Of a stretch of 64,000 nt of DNA, positions 26,487 to 40,022 are shown in pieces (within the stretch, counting starts at the first letter, position 1; each line of letters begins with the position of its first letter). Under the pieces are notes generated by a model. That model did not search any database, had not been told where the DNA came from, and worked only from the letters and a program-made list of their open reading frames with translations. The DNA is from Phlebopus portentosus (Eukaryota; Basidiomycota; Agaricomycetes; Boletales; Boletinellaceae), in NCBI GenBank assembly GCA_037892935.1, contig JAYXKI010000001.1, forward strand, positions 3,410,001 through 3,474,000. Reading direction: 5' to 3'. The position numbers and the translations under genes were made by a program.

Positions 26487-27809
26487 TCATGACCATCGCA
26501 GAACTGCTTCGTGTTCGCGCACATCTAGGGTGCGTACTACGAAAACGCGCTTCGGATAGTGGACTCGTGAATCTGAAGAAGTCGTTGATTTAATTGATTA
26601 GAGTAAATGAAAGAATATGACGTACGTGGCATATCTACAAGGATGTATCGCCAGACAAAGTCTCCGTCTTCGTTCTGTAAAAACACCGGAGAAATAGCGT
26701 TAACCACGAAAACCAGACGTGATAGAACTAAACCAGTTTATTCTGCTGACCTTTACAAGATCACAGTGTACCTCACCCTCTTCGAACACTTCCACGTGCT
26801 TCTCTGTGCCCGAACCCCTACTTCGGCTAGTAGCACCTATGCCCTTTCCGATACCAGAGAAAAGACCAGTGATAGTTGCCCAAATTCCGCCTTCCTCAGT
26901 AGTCCTTCCGATCCGCGTATCTCGACGTGATGACGATGTTGTCGTCGACGATGGAGAATCTGGCCCTGATCCTAAAGGATATGACGGACCAGGGGGTCCG
27001 GAATAGGCTTCTCCTGATAGGTAGAGAAAAAGCCGTCGTGCACTGTCCCGTGTGTTTCGCGCCGTTTCGCTCGCCCAAGACTGAATCTCTTCCCATGTCC
27101 AGGCCTCTTCCCCGACTCTCTCCACCGTCTTCTTGATTCGTTCGAGGTACCCTTCATCTCCGTGAGCGGACCGAGGCTCCGCACGAATGTAGAAATTAAG
27201 CAGTAGATGTTCCCGTCCAGCAGAGTCCTGCATGACTCGCGAAGACACGCGCCTGTTGCGATGACGTGGCCGGACAGCCGAAGGTGGGTTGTTGTGGAAA
27301 ATCAGTTTTCCCGGGAGGTGAGCGCGAAGGACGTCGGATTGTTCGATGAGCTTGCTTGCTTCGTTGAATTTAACCGTTGGAGAATTGCGCGCGAAAAGTT
27401 CGGAAAGGAGTGTGTAAACAAGGACTATGGTTAGACCTGCGCCGATGGCAATGACCGTGAAGTTTGATGTGCGTTCGGTCGAGCGGAGAACTAGCGCAAA
27501 GTTATCAAGACATCAAAAACTCTGCAGTAGGCAGCTTTGGACTCTGAACGTACCTTTGCCCTTCGTAGACAATTCACTCCATTTCTTCTGCTTCGGTCCA
27601 GTCCTTTCAATAGGGCCTAGCATGAAAGGCCCAGCAGTGTCAGCTTGTGAGTCACGGACAGCTTGTCTGCGCTGATCGAGTGCCTGAGAAAGCAGAGAGG
27701 ATGGAGGCGCATCACGATGAGTCGCGCTGACCGGGGAGGATGACGCGAACCCGCGTTTCGGACCTATAGGGGACACTTGCGGAACATTCAAACGGGCGCG
27801 TGGGCGCAT
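26487..27809 (-). CDS. TIM21: Mitochondrial inner-membrane translocase subunit Tim21
   Basis: TIM23-complex accessory subunit that links TOM and TIM23 and recruits respiratory-chain supercomplexes. The chosen start (27809) gives MRPRARLNVPQVSPIGPKR, a typical presequence; the frame is open further upstream to 27917. After KQKKWSELSTKGK an intron leads to a membrane segment (FTVIAIGAGLTIVLVYTLLS). The Tim21 signature follows: LFARNSPTVKFNEASKLI, KLIFHNNPPSAVRPRHRNRR and DSAGREHLLLNFYIRAE. The middle contains YLERIKKTVERVGEEAWTWE and a Gly/Ser-rich insert. The domain closes with EEGEVHCDLVK and EDGDFVWRYILVDMP. The last intron is inferred from a GTACGT donor; without it the tail differs but remains open. 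Confidence 0.9.
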
Positions 27810-27970
27810 CCGGGGGTGGAGTTGATGGATGCATGGTCGAAGAAAGGAGACAAACGAGCTACTGCCTCGATTAAACGCGTACACTTGGACGCCGTGCATG
27901 TCGGAGTCAAGGGGCAAAAGTCGAGTGTCGATCTGTGGATCATCATCAAATCATCACACGTGACTTTAAC

Positions 27971-28672
<702 letters not shown>

Positions 28673-29270
28673 GGATAGATACCTTTATTAGCAGATGCCG
28701 TTGGGTTGAGGAAGACTTGAAATGATGAAGATCTGTGATTAAGGAACGAAGCGCGAAACAATCCGTATTTATATTGTCTACAGGATGTGGACCGGCATTA
28801 TCCAAAAATAGACTCGGACGAGTGGACCAAGCCAACGCGTCGCGACGCGTCACGCCGATCTGTTTGTGACTGTTTACTTGTGGACTCGGATGATCTGTAT
28901 CTGTAACGCGGCGCCGATGACCTCAGTCACTCCCGTCTCGCCGCCACTTCTAATACAATAAGCAACGGGCCCAGAGTAGCGAACGTACTTTGGATGTTTG
29001 GATGTATGTATTTCTTTCGTGGGACCAATGCTCTGTGACTAGGCAATACTAGCCAATGGGTGCGAAGCAGTTTATAATGATGATTGGCTCAGGAGACATG
29101 TACTGTACGAGGCGCTGTCGATCGATCGGAGCACGGGTTCTGTTATTAATATTGGGGTAGTCTACACATCCTTCCAGATCCGTTCCCGGGGAATGAAGTC
29201 ATATCCTACGTCGCCTTCCGTTCCCTTATATACCTCCTCTGCCACACTTATTTCTATTTCACCCTCTCTC
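28673..29270. promoter_or_regulatory. Divergent promoter region between histone H3 and catalase
   Basis: 598 bp between start codons. It includes the H3 TATA box and a TTATATACC motif at about 29226-29233, some 40 bp before the catalase ATG. CG-rich words such as ACGCGTCGCGACGCG at about 28834-28848 could bind regulators but cannot be assigned. Confidence 0.5.
28766..28773 (-). promoter_or_regulatory. TATA box of the histone H3 gene
   Basis: The minus strand reads TATAAATA about 95 bp upstream of the H3 start codon, a position and sequence suitable for a core promoter TATA element. Confidence 0.55.
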
Positions 29271-31816
29271 ATGTCTTCCATTACATCCACTCTCAAGTCT
29301 GTCGTCCCGGGCATGGCTACCAACACCAAGCTCGATGATCTCAAGAGAGACACTGTTGACGTCCAGCATCATGAGCCGGGCATGACCACCGATCACGGCG
29401 TCCCCATCTCAGATACCGACAATTGGCTCAAAGCTTCTGACGGTGTCAAGACTGGTCCCTCTCTGCTTGAGGATCAGATCGCACGCGAGAAAATACACCG
29501 CTTTGACCACGAACGTATCCCTGAACGTGTCGTGCACGCCCGTGGCACAGGCGCCTTCGGTGAATTCAAGGTCTTTGATGACAGCGCCAGCAAATGGACT
29601 CATGCCAAGGTCCTTACGGATCCTTCGCGTACCACCCCCGTCTTTGTGCGCTTCAGTACCGTTCAGGGTCCTCGCGGTAGTGCTGTGAGTCATTCAAGGG
29701 TTTTTAAGGCGTACTTCGACCTGATTGTTAATTAGGATACTGTTCGCGACGTTCGAGGATTTGCCGTCAAACTCTATACCCAGGAAGGAAATTGGGACAT
29801 AGTTGGCAATGATATTCCTGTATTCTTCATTCAGGATGCTATCAAGTTCCCAGATTTTGTTCATGCCGTTAAGCCGGAGCCCCACAACGAGGTGCCGACT
29901 GGTCAATCAGCGCATAACAATTTCTGGGATTACTTCAATCTGCAGCCAGAGAGTGAGTTTTAGTACGACTTCAACGATACCTCCTCATTCATTTCTGGTT
30001 TAGCGTCACACATGGTTATGTGGGTCATGTCGGATCGTGGCGTCCCTCGCTCTTATCGCATGATGCAGGGTTTTGGCGTTAATACTTATACCTTGACCAA
30101 TGCTCAGAAAGAGCTTTTCTTTGTCAAATTCCACTGGATCCCTGAGCTCGGCGTCCATAGCTTCATGTGGGACGAAGCCCTAAAGCTTGCTGGTCAAGAC
30201 CCTGGTAAATAGATACTCTCATCCATACGTCCGATCGGAGATCTGATGGTTTTATATAGATTTCCACCGAAAGGACTTAAATGAAGCAATAGAGAATGGC
30301 GCACCGCCGAAGTGGACACTCGGTTTGCAGATTATTCCAGAGGCGGACGAAGACAAATTCGATTTTGACATTCTCGATGCAACTAAAATTTGGCCCGAGG
30401 ATCTCGTCCCGGTGCACCCGGTCGGCGAGCTGGTGCTAAACCGAACCGTCGATGAATTTTTCCCTCAGACTGAACAGTCTGCTTTCTGCACGAGTCATGT
30501 TGTTCCCGGCATTGGTTTTAGCAATGATCCACTACTTCAGGGAAGGAACTTCTCGTACTTTGATACTCAGATTACACGTCTCGGACCCAATTGGGAAGAG
30601 GTCAGTTGAATTGTGGTGTCCAGGCAATCAACCTTACGCTCTTTGATAGCTCCCGATCAATCGACCGATCTGCCCGTATATGAATTTCAACAGAGATGGA
30701 GCAATGAGGCACCGAATCACAAAAGGTACGGTCAACTACTGGCCGAACCGATTTGAGGTCGTGCCGCCTGTTCAACCTGATAATGGAGGATACAAGGAGT
30801 GAGTTAAATTTTTTACTCATGCTTGAACACTACCTAATCCATATGTCAGGCACCCTCAGAAAGTACACGGAATCAAGCAGCGCATGCGTGGAGCCAAATT
30901 TTCGGAGCATTGGAATCAGGCACAGCTCTTTTATAATTCTCTCTCTGACGTCGAAAAGATGCATTTGATCAGCGCAATTTCATTCGAATTGGATCATTGC
31001 GACGACCCAACCGTCTATAATACGGCGATTTTGCGTTTAAACGACATCCATGTCGATCTAGCGAAGCAAGTTGCAACTAACGTCGGTGGTCCTATGCCTG
31101 ACAAACCAGGCCGTCCTAATCACGGTCATAAAGCACCACGGCTGTCGCAATTCGATTTCATGCCTAAGTCTCCGACCATCAAATCACGCCGCATCGCGAT
31201 ATTGGTTGCGGATGGGTTTGATCTACCCGTCGTGGAAGCCATGAAGACCGCACTTTCTGCAGCAGGTGCTTTGCCCTTCGTTATTGGTCCACGCAGAGGC
31301 GAGATCTATCCTGAGGACACTACGTTTGGCAAGGGCGGAAGAATCGTGGCGGACCACCATCTCGAGGGTCAGCGTTCAACAATGTTCGATGCACTTTTCA
31401 TTCCGGGCGGTGCAGAATCTGTCAAGACACTTGCAGGGAATGGACGTGCAATACACTGGGTGCTCGAAGCATTTGGTCACCTGAAGGCTATAGGTGCAGT
31501 CGGTGAAGGTAAGTCAAGCCATCTCGTCTAGGCTCTGAACCACCTTTGAACCTAGCCTTTGTTCGCAGGTGTTGATTTCCTCCGCGATGCTGTCCGTTTA
31601 CCTGGGGTCCAGTTTGCCGAGCCATCGGGTGACTCGGTTACAGTGGACTTCGGCATTGTAACTGCACCAAAAATGGGATCACCTGCTTCTTTCTCAGAAG
31701 GATTAAAGATTGTTAAGAATGCGACGGACTTTATCGGCGCTTTCGCATATCAGATCAGCCAGCACAAGTGCTTCGAACGCGAGGTCGCTGGTTTATCTAG
31801 CAAAGTCGCATACTAA
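29271..31816 (+). CDS. Large-subunit monofunctional heme catalase with C-terminal DJ-1/PfpI-like domain
   Basis: Decomposes hydrogen peroxide; belongs to the clade-2 large-subunit catalases. The start [20 protein letters not shown] was chosen because it precedes the conserved [10 protein letters not shown]. The frame is open upstream to 29193. Catalytic His lies in [15 protein letters not shown] and catalytic Asn in [17 protein letters not shown]. The heme-binding Tyr is in [12 protein letters not shown]. Exons cover [28 protein letters not shown] and [16 protein letters not shown]. The C-terminal 150 residues ([34 protein letters not shown] in spirit, [19 protein letters not shown]) form the flavodoxin/DJ-1-like domain typical of this clade. 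About seven short introns. No secretion signal is evident, suggesting an intracellular or peroxisomal enzyme. Confidence 0.95.
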
Positions 31817-33483
31817 AAGATTCCACCGTTCTGCTGACAAAACAATAATGAGTGTACAACATCCTTTCTGTGCTCTTTATGTATAAACTATGAAGTGTTT
31901 TTTCTCGTTGATGCAACATTTGTGGTGATTCGATGAAGCGCCCAGACAGTATATTTAGATAATCGACGAATAACCGTAGACCTACCTCAGCGATTTCCTG
32001 GGGGGTCCAAGTCGCTACGGCTGCGCAGTCTTAGGTCCCAGGATGACTAGTTCCAAGCGACCCGAGCTGACGTGGACTACTCCGATACTATATTCCTATC
32101 ACAGTACTATGCCAGAAGAGACGGGGATGTCATCTGTGGGTGACTTCAATGAACTATGTCAATGAACTGCGCTTAGTACAGAAGACGAATCAAGCGATGG
32201 TGCTAAATCTTGTCGACGTGGATTTGCAATTATCAACACTATCAGACTGCGAGTGCTCGCCGTGATCATCAGGTGAATGGTGTCTTCTGCGGAGCGCAGT
32301 CAGGATATACGAACGAAACAATTATCTCGGAACGAAATTGAGCTCCAGTAGAAAAACGCACAAATACGAGGATTACTGCGCGATAATTAATACAGAATCC
32401 GTCAATGATCCCAGTCATGGGAGACGTTAAGTTAGTAGAACTTCCATAGCTTTCGACAAACAACGCAGGAGGACCGATGAGTCATTGCTGGTCCCTGCGG
32501 AGCGCAGCTAAGTTCTTCCCCCAAGCAGTTGTTTGTCCGGACTTGCAAGTCATAGTTGTCGCAAACTTCAATCCTGTAGGAATTCCGCAGTTTGCGCCAG
32601 ATTTGTTCCATATGCTACATTCTTTCTGTGTCAGAATAATTTCGTATTTGTCCGCAGCCACATGTGGCAGTTGATGTCGAGAACTTCACACTCGACGTGA
32701 CAAGTACGAAACCATGCCTATAGAACGGCTCGGTGATGTCGGTGAAGGGGAGACCAAAAATATTGCGAGCTCAGATTGAACCGATGATGGATCACAAATA
32801 TGATATAGCTGTATGGCGCGCTAGCCGCCCATAGACCCAAGTACACAAGAAGAATCTAGTCATGTCTAACGCTTCAGATCAGATGTACGCAGAGACGGCC
32901 CAAATATTAGTCCGCAGCTATCATCGATGGTGTAGTCCGAAGGGTGGATTGCTGCCCTGCGGAGCGCAGCATTGTCTAGCACATTCTTTGTGACCGGAAA
33001 ATCAATCTGAATTATCGAGCGCCAGTAAAAAGACGCAATCTAGGTAAAAAGACGTCAAGTCTTTGACCATAGATTGAAAAGCTTCGTCCGCAGCGAACCT
33101 TGCGAAGGGTTCAATAAGCCGATTGGGACACGCACCGGTTCCGTCAATTCAATCATGGGACGGAAGTACGGGGAGCTACAAGGATCATGCATGTCAGCAA
33201 GCTCGGTCAGGTCCCTCAACTAACCTCCATGCTCGTGGCTGCGCACAATAAAGTCAGGACGCGTTGTTTACATTTGTTTATACTCCGAAGCGCAGTTTAG
33301 CTTGCGACCGCAGCGCATCAATAGCGCCTGAGTCTGGGCAGGAGAGACGATCGTATAGTCCAAGCGGAACGGAGCTGTCTTCTGAACATCCACAAGATTC
33401 GTCAGTGGACGGACCGGACAAAAGTGCGAGTGCTTGGCATAGAAGGATAAAAGAAGTGAAACGAACGCGGCGCGAGCTGCGCT
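31817..33483. other. Gene-poor region with degenerate dispersed repeats
   Basis: About 1.7 kb downstream of catalase without a convincing gene. Short related blocks recur. These include a 13-bp GC-rich word found three times, a segment resembling GCNCCAGTAGAAAAACGC at about 32340 and again near 33020, and CCGTCAATNATCNCAGTCATGGGA-like sequence near 32400 and 33145. This suggests decayed copies of a repeat unit. A 92-codon frame at 33264-33539 lies inside and is not convincing. Confidence 0.5.
32287..32969. repeat. Three exact copies of a 13-bp near-palindromic word CTGCGGAGCGCAG
   Basis: Copies lie at 32287-32299, 32495-32507 and 32957-32969. The word is nearly self-complementary (CTGCG...CGCAG) and could form a short hairpin. 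Related but shorter GCGCAG/CCGCAG words occur at about 32018, 33069 and 33283. Spacing is irregular (about 208 and 462 bp), so this is not a simple tandem array. Confidence 0.75.
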
Positions 33484-33957
33484 TTGTCGAGTTTCGTAAC
33501 TTTTGTCCCTACGAGTCTGGCGCGCAGTCGTCGGAGTAGTTCTCGTTGGAAGATTTGGAAATATGAGCGGGATCTGAAGTCGGAGCGCCCGGTGTCACGC
33601 TTCCATGCCGAAGTGAGCCTTTGGTGCGTACCATATGGCTTTGTGAACGGTGAAGTGCTGCGCAACTCTCTGAGTGATTGTCCTTTCCCCTTGAATGAAG
33701 TAACACTTTGCTTCTTCGACGAGAACAAGGCAGACAAAATACATAGTTTGCCAACGTTGTCCGCCCGGATCCGTGATCTGATCATCAGCGAACACATCGT
33801 CGTACCGACAACCCATGTGCCGCCCCTGTTCGACAATCAATCACTACTGCGCAGAGCAGCGTGGCCTGAGGTCAATCTCGCAACGCTGCTGGTCCTAGTT
33901 GTGAATTCGAATTCTCAAAGATTGAAATTTCCCATTTTAGACTGCTCTTTATTCTAA
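33484..33957 (+). CDS. Hypothetical ORF, 157 codons
   Basis: Single open frame starting MSSFVTFVPTSLARSRRSSS. The middle part (VSLWCVPYGFVNGEVLRN, LPTLSARIRDLIISEHIVVP) has a plausible protein-like composition. I recognise no domain, and it overlaps another frame on the same strand. No clear promoter or intron pattern supports it. It may be a remnant of something larger or a chance frame. Confidence 0.2.
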   Translation: MSSFVTFVPTSLARSRRSSSRWKIWKYERDLKSERPVSRFHAEVSLWCVPYGFVNGEVLRNSLSDCPFPLNEVTLCFFDENKADKIHSLPTLSARIRDLIISEHIVVPTTHVPPLFDNQSLLRRAAWPEVNLATLLVLVVNSNSQRLKFPILDCSLF

Positions 33958-34562
33958 GTAGTCCACAATAGGATAAAAGAAGAACTCCTATAAAAGTGCA
34001 TGACGCAGAACTTGAACCCATAAAGGGCAGAACGTCGTTGGGAATGACCATAACAGAAGACAGTACTACAGTTACCTTCTTCAAAAGAAGATTAGTATTA
34101 TTTTATTACTAAGTGGTATCGTCCGAAATTTCTCTTTAAAGATCAGAAATAAACTTTAACGGAAATTGTATACATGTAGGCAGTGCCTGGCCGGTAAAGT
34201 CTAGAGCGCTGACGTGGTGACCATTACGACAATCGCCACAGGCGAATTCATAGGATAGGCTTTCAACTCTGCCCTTGAAAGCATCGAGTTTCTTTTTTTC
34301 TGCTTTACGAAGACCCAAATAGTCGTGGAAGGAATCAAGGCGCAGCATCTGAATGATTCAGTAAAAAGAAACTAAAGATGTGACTGTGTGACAGCGCAGC
34401 CACCGGCAAAACGGTAAGTGCCGTGGGTGGGAGAATGCAACGAGCAGCGCCGCAGTCGTGCCCCTCTTCAGTCTTGTCCTCTCACTCTCATTCCTACTAC
34501 TGCGATCAGCCCTCTCTTCGTCAACTACTTCAGCGTAACTCATCCTCCTAAATATCCCAGCA
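33958..34562. other. Intergenic region upstream of the C2H2 factor gene
   Basis: About 600 bp. A 70-codon minus-strand frame (34136-34348) contains CGDCRNGHH, but nothing else supports a gene. The CT-rich sequence at 34460-34550 just before the ATG at 34563 fits a promoter and 5' UTR. Confidence 0.4.
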
Positions 34563-34624
34563 ATGGAACAGTATATCTCTCCAGAGCTGCTCACAAGCAG
34601 CAATACGAAGCAGTCGCAGCACGC

Positions 34625-34655
<31 letters not shown>

Positions 34656-35834
34656 TTGCAGTTACAGCAGCTCCAGCAGACAGCGGCCAACCTCGACTTC
34701 CTATCCTTCACTAACCCGACCGACATCTTAGCGCCGCATCCTGACCTGTTCGAGTCTGAATTAGACTCATCTCTTGCAGGCTTCGATCCTCTCCAGCTGC
34801 AGTCGCTCATCATCGATCAACCGGACGCGTTCAATTTCCTACGCTCCGACACGCCGACCTGTGGCCCTCCCTCAACGATTACTGTTAGTTCTGAGTCTGC
34901 ATCGGCGTATGAGACTCTTTCGTCGTACTCAGAGTCGTTCTACAATCACAATCAAGCATCGTCGAACTATTCGTTCCCTTTCGACCTTGATATGGATTTC
35001 GCACGTGCATCCCTCAGCGCCCATAGTGATTACGGATCGGCATCTGCCGCTCAGAACACCGCCTCCGGCCTGGCTGCCGACGCCACGTCGGACGCGTCAA
35101 GACATTCGCCCGCCAGTAGTGGTTCTGGGTCGGGCAGCATCTCGCTTGAGGAGTTCGCTCAACCATCTCCGAGGCCTGCGAATCAGAATTCTACCGTCTA
35201 CTCAGGCTACGATACACGGTCGGACTACTACCCAGTTAGCTCCAGCCATCCGTCGTTGGCATACTCTTCATCAATCACCCCGTCTGCGATTTCAGCTCGC
35301 GCGCAGACTGCCCAAGTGCAACCTCCTCAGGCGCGCGCACCGAGTCCAGTGGGCGCGAATCTCGCAATGTCGTTGTTACCTCGAATTTCGTCTCGTAATG
35401 GCAATCACTCGGTGTCGCGCCTCCATCCGGTAGCGCAGATGCCAGCACATCAGAGTAGCTCGCGGCATCTTCGGAATGAATCTTTTGAAGATCCACGCAA
35501 GAAGTATCAATGCAATCAATGCTCACGCGCCTTTGCCAGAGCGTATAATCTCAAGACCCACATGGCAACGCATGATCCTCTGCGCCCCAAACCATTCGTC
35601 TGCTCTCATACTGGATGCGGTCGTTCGTTCTCCCGCAAGCATGATTTGGGCCGTCACTTAGTGTCAATCCATCGAGATGAATCCGCTGCGACTGGCTCCA
35701 TGTATGATGGTGGTAGCGATAGTGGTAGCTCTAATGGAGAGCCGCGCATCGGTGTCAAGGACGGCATGCATAGATGCGATGTCTGCGGTAAGAGCGGTCC
35801 AAAGAAGTGCTCCTGCAAGCATGACGGCAAATAA
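34563..35834 (+). CDS. C2H2 zinc-finger transcription factor with polyglutamine tract
   Basis: Single-exon gene of 423 codons. The N-terminus carries a run of ten Gln followed by a Leu/Gln-rich stretch, a likely activation segment. Residues about 40-300 are Ser/Ala/Thr-rich and disordered. Two adjacent C2H2 fingers lie at about 315-375: YQCNQCSRAFARAYNLKTHM (first, ending with a second His) and PFVCSHTGCGRSFSRKHDLG (second, ending HLVSIH). The finger pair, with R/A-Y-NLK.H and RKHDL.RH recognition helices, resembles Crz1-type calcium/calcineurin-responsive factors. A Cys-rich tail (HRCDVCGKSGPKKCSCKH) could bind another zinc. Assignment to Crz1 specifically is a guess; the transcription-factor call is firm. 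Confidence 0.9.
34626..34680 (+). repeat. CAG/CAA trinucleotide repeat encoding polyglutamine
   Basis: Ten consecutive Gln codons, mixing CAG and CAA, followed by Leu/Gln alternation within the C2H2 factor. Interruption of CAG by CAA would limit length instability. Confidence 0.85.
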
Positions 35835-36677
35835 TTGTTCGGTCGAGTGGCGCTTCGTTAAACTACTTGTGAGTCTCATTCTCTCAAATATAACTGTATT
35901 CTTCTAATTTAGCTTCGCAATAGGATGATTGTCCCAATTTCTGTCCGTCGTTAGAAGAACGACGTCGGACGGCGGGTCGTGGTTCGATCTGTACCCTCAT
36001 TCCAGGCTTCCGTTTTTGTGTCACGTATCGTACCGTTCAGACACCAGGCTGGGCCCAGCGACGAACGTGATCAAACGGCCCTGGAGAAGGCGGCCTTATT
36101 CCCGTCTTCATTCGCGTTTGTCATCTGCGAAACAACATGCGTCTTTCCTTTCCTCCCTTGCTCTCAATCACCTTGGTTACCATTCTTCGTTTTTCTTCCT
36201 CTTTTAAACGAATTGCTTCGCTTTCTTGGTTACTGCTAATATTTTCACTCCTTCTCATTTATGGTATCTCAACTCTCTTGATTAATTATATCTGCCTTTG
36301 TAACTTAATCTCTTGAACTGAAGCTATTGTGGATTTTTGCAACTAAACAAAACCTACCAACATATACGAGAAATACTATTTATGTGAAGTGTATTGATCG
36401 CCAAAGTTTGACCGTTGTGGAAGAGATCGAGTACTAAAGTAAGGATCATCCCTCTCTCGGAGTGACGTGTATGACAAATTCACTTCCGGTTGGTTGAGAC
36501 GTCTCAAATACGTTACTTCAGACAGCATTTTCTCAATTGTACATTGGTCTGCAGTGGTACATTAAAACTCGTATGATATATATATGGTAGGAAAGCGAAT
36601 AAGGCGAGACAACTAAACACCGACCCTGAATTAAAGAAAATCACTATACTGATTTCAAGGGATGTATTGTACTATGC
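35835..36677. other. Intergenic region between convergent genes
   Basis: About 840 bp between the C2H2 factor and MCM5. It is T-rich with ATATATATGG at about 36578. Small frames exist, but no gene is recognisable. It contains the 3' UTRs of both genes. Confidence 0.5.
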
Positions 36678-39501
<2,824 letters not shown>

Positions 39502-40022
39502 TGTAATGAGAATGAAATACGCGGCGTGTAAGTAGGAAGAGATGAGAGAGAAAAGCGTGTCGTGTCGTTCTGACCACGAAACGCCATCTGACCTACCCTG
39601 AACACTCGTGTCTGGCTTTCCCACGATCGGTAACAACTACATCATATGAGCTGTGTCACCCTTACGCTCTATTATCTACTGATTACTAGTAAACCTAGGA
39701 TGATGTCGAAGAGGCAATGCAAGGCTCTAGCGTACTTGGGTCCAGCGGCTACCTGTCCTAGGGACTGCGTTCCGAGTCAGGGGGGGGGCTCGCGCAGCTT
39801 CTGTTCACGCTTCCCGTGTAAGTTCACATCATGTAGAACAAGCGCTGTTTCAGGGTTCTTCTGCCTATACTCGCGCTTGACTCATACTCCCTGGCCCCGG
39901 AAAGTTATAAAGATCGGCCACTCTGCTATCATGCCTATACAGTCGACTACAGGACACTAGACTTGTGAGCAATCTACTAGTGTCACTTCGAAATCAACCA
40001 CTGATCAAATTCAGAATTTCGT
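39502..40022. other. Intergenic region between MCM5 and the reverse-transcriptase ORF
   Basis: 521 bp with the MCM5 promoter on the minus strand and the upstream flank of the RT ORF. It includes a run of about ten G at 39781-39789. I found no copy of this sequence downstream of the RT ORF that would mark a terminal repeat. Confidence 0.45.

Noticed and set aside
33990..34085. Possible tRNA on the minus strand, from a GGGTTCAAGTTC-like T-arm
   Set aside because: No acceptor stem pairing, no convincing box A and no anticodon arm at the required spacing.
34136..34348. 70-codon minus-strand ORF with CGDCRNGHH
   Set aside because: Too short, isolated and without a second zinc-ligand pair or neighbouring exons.
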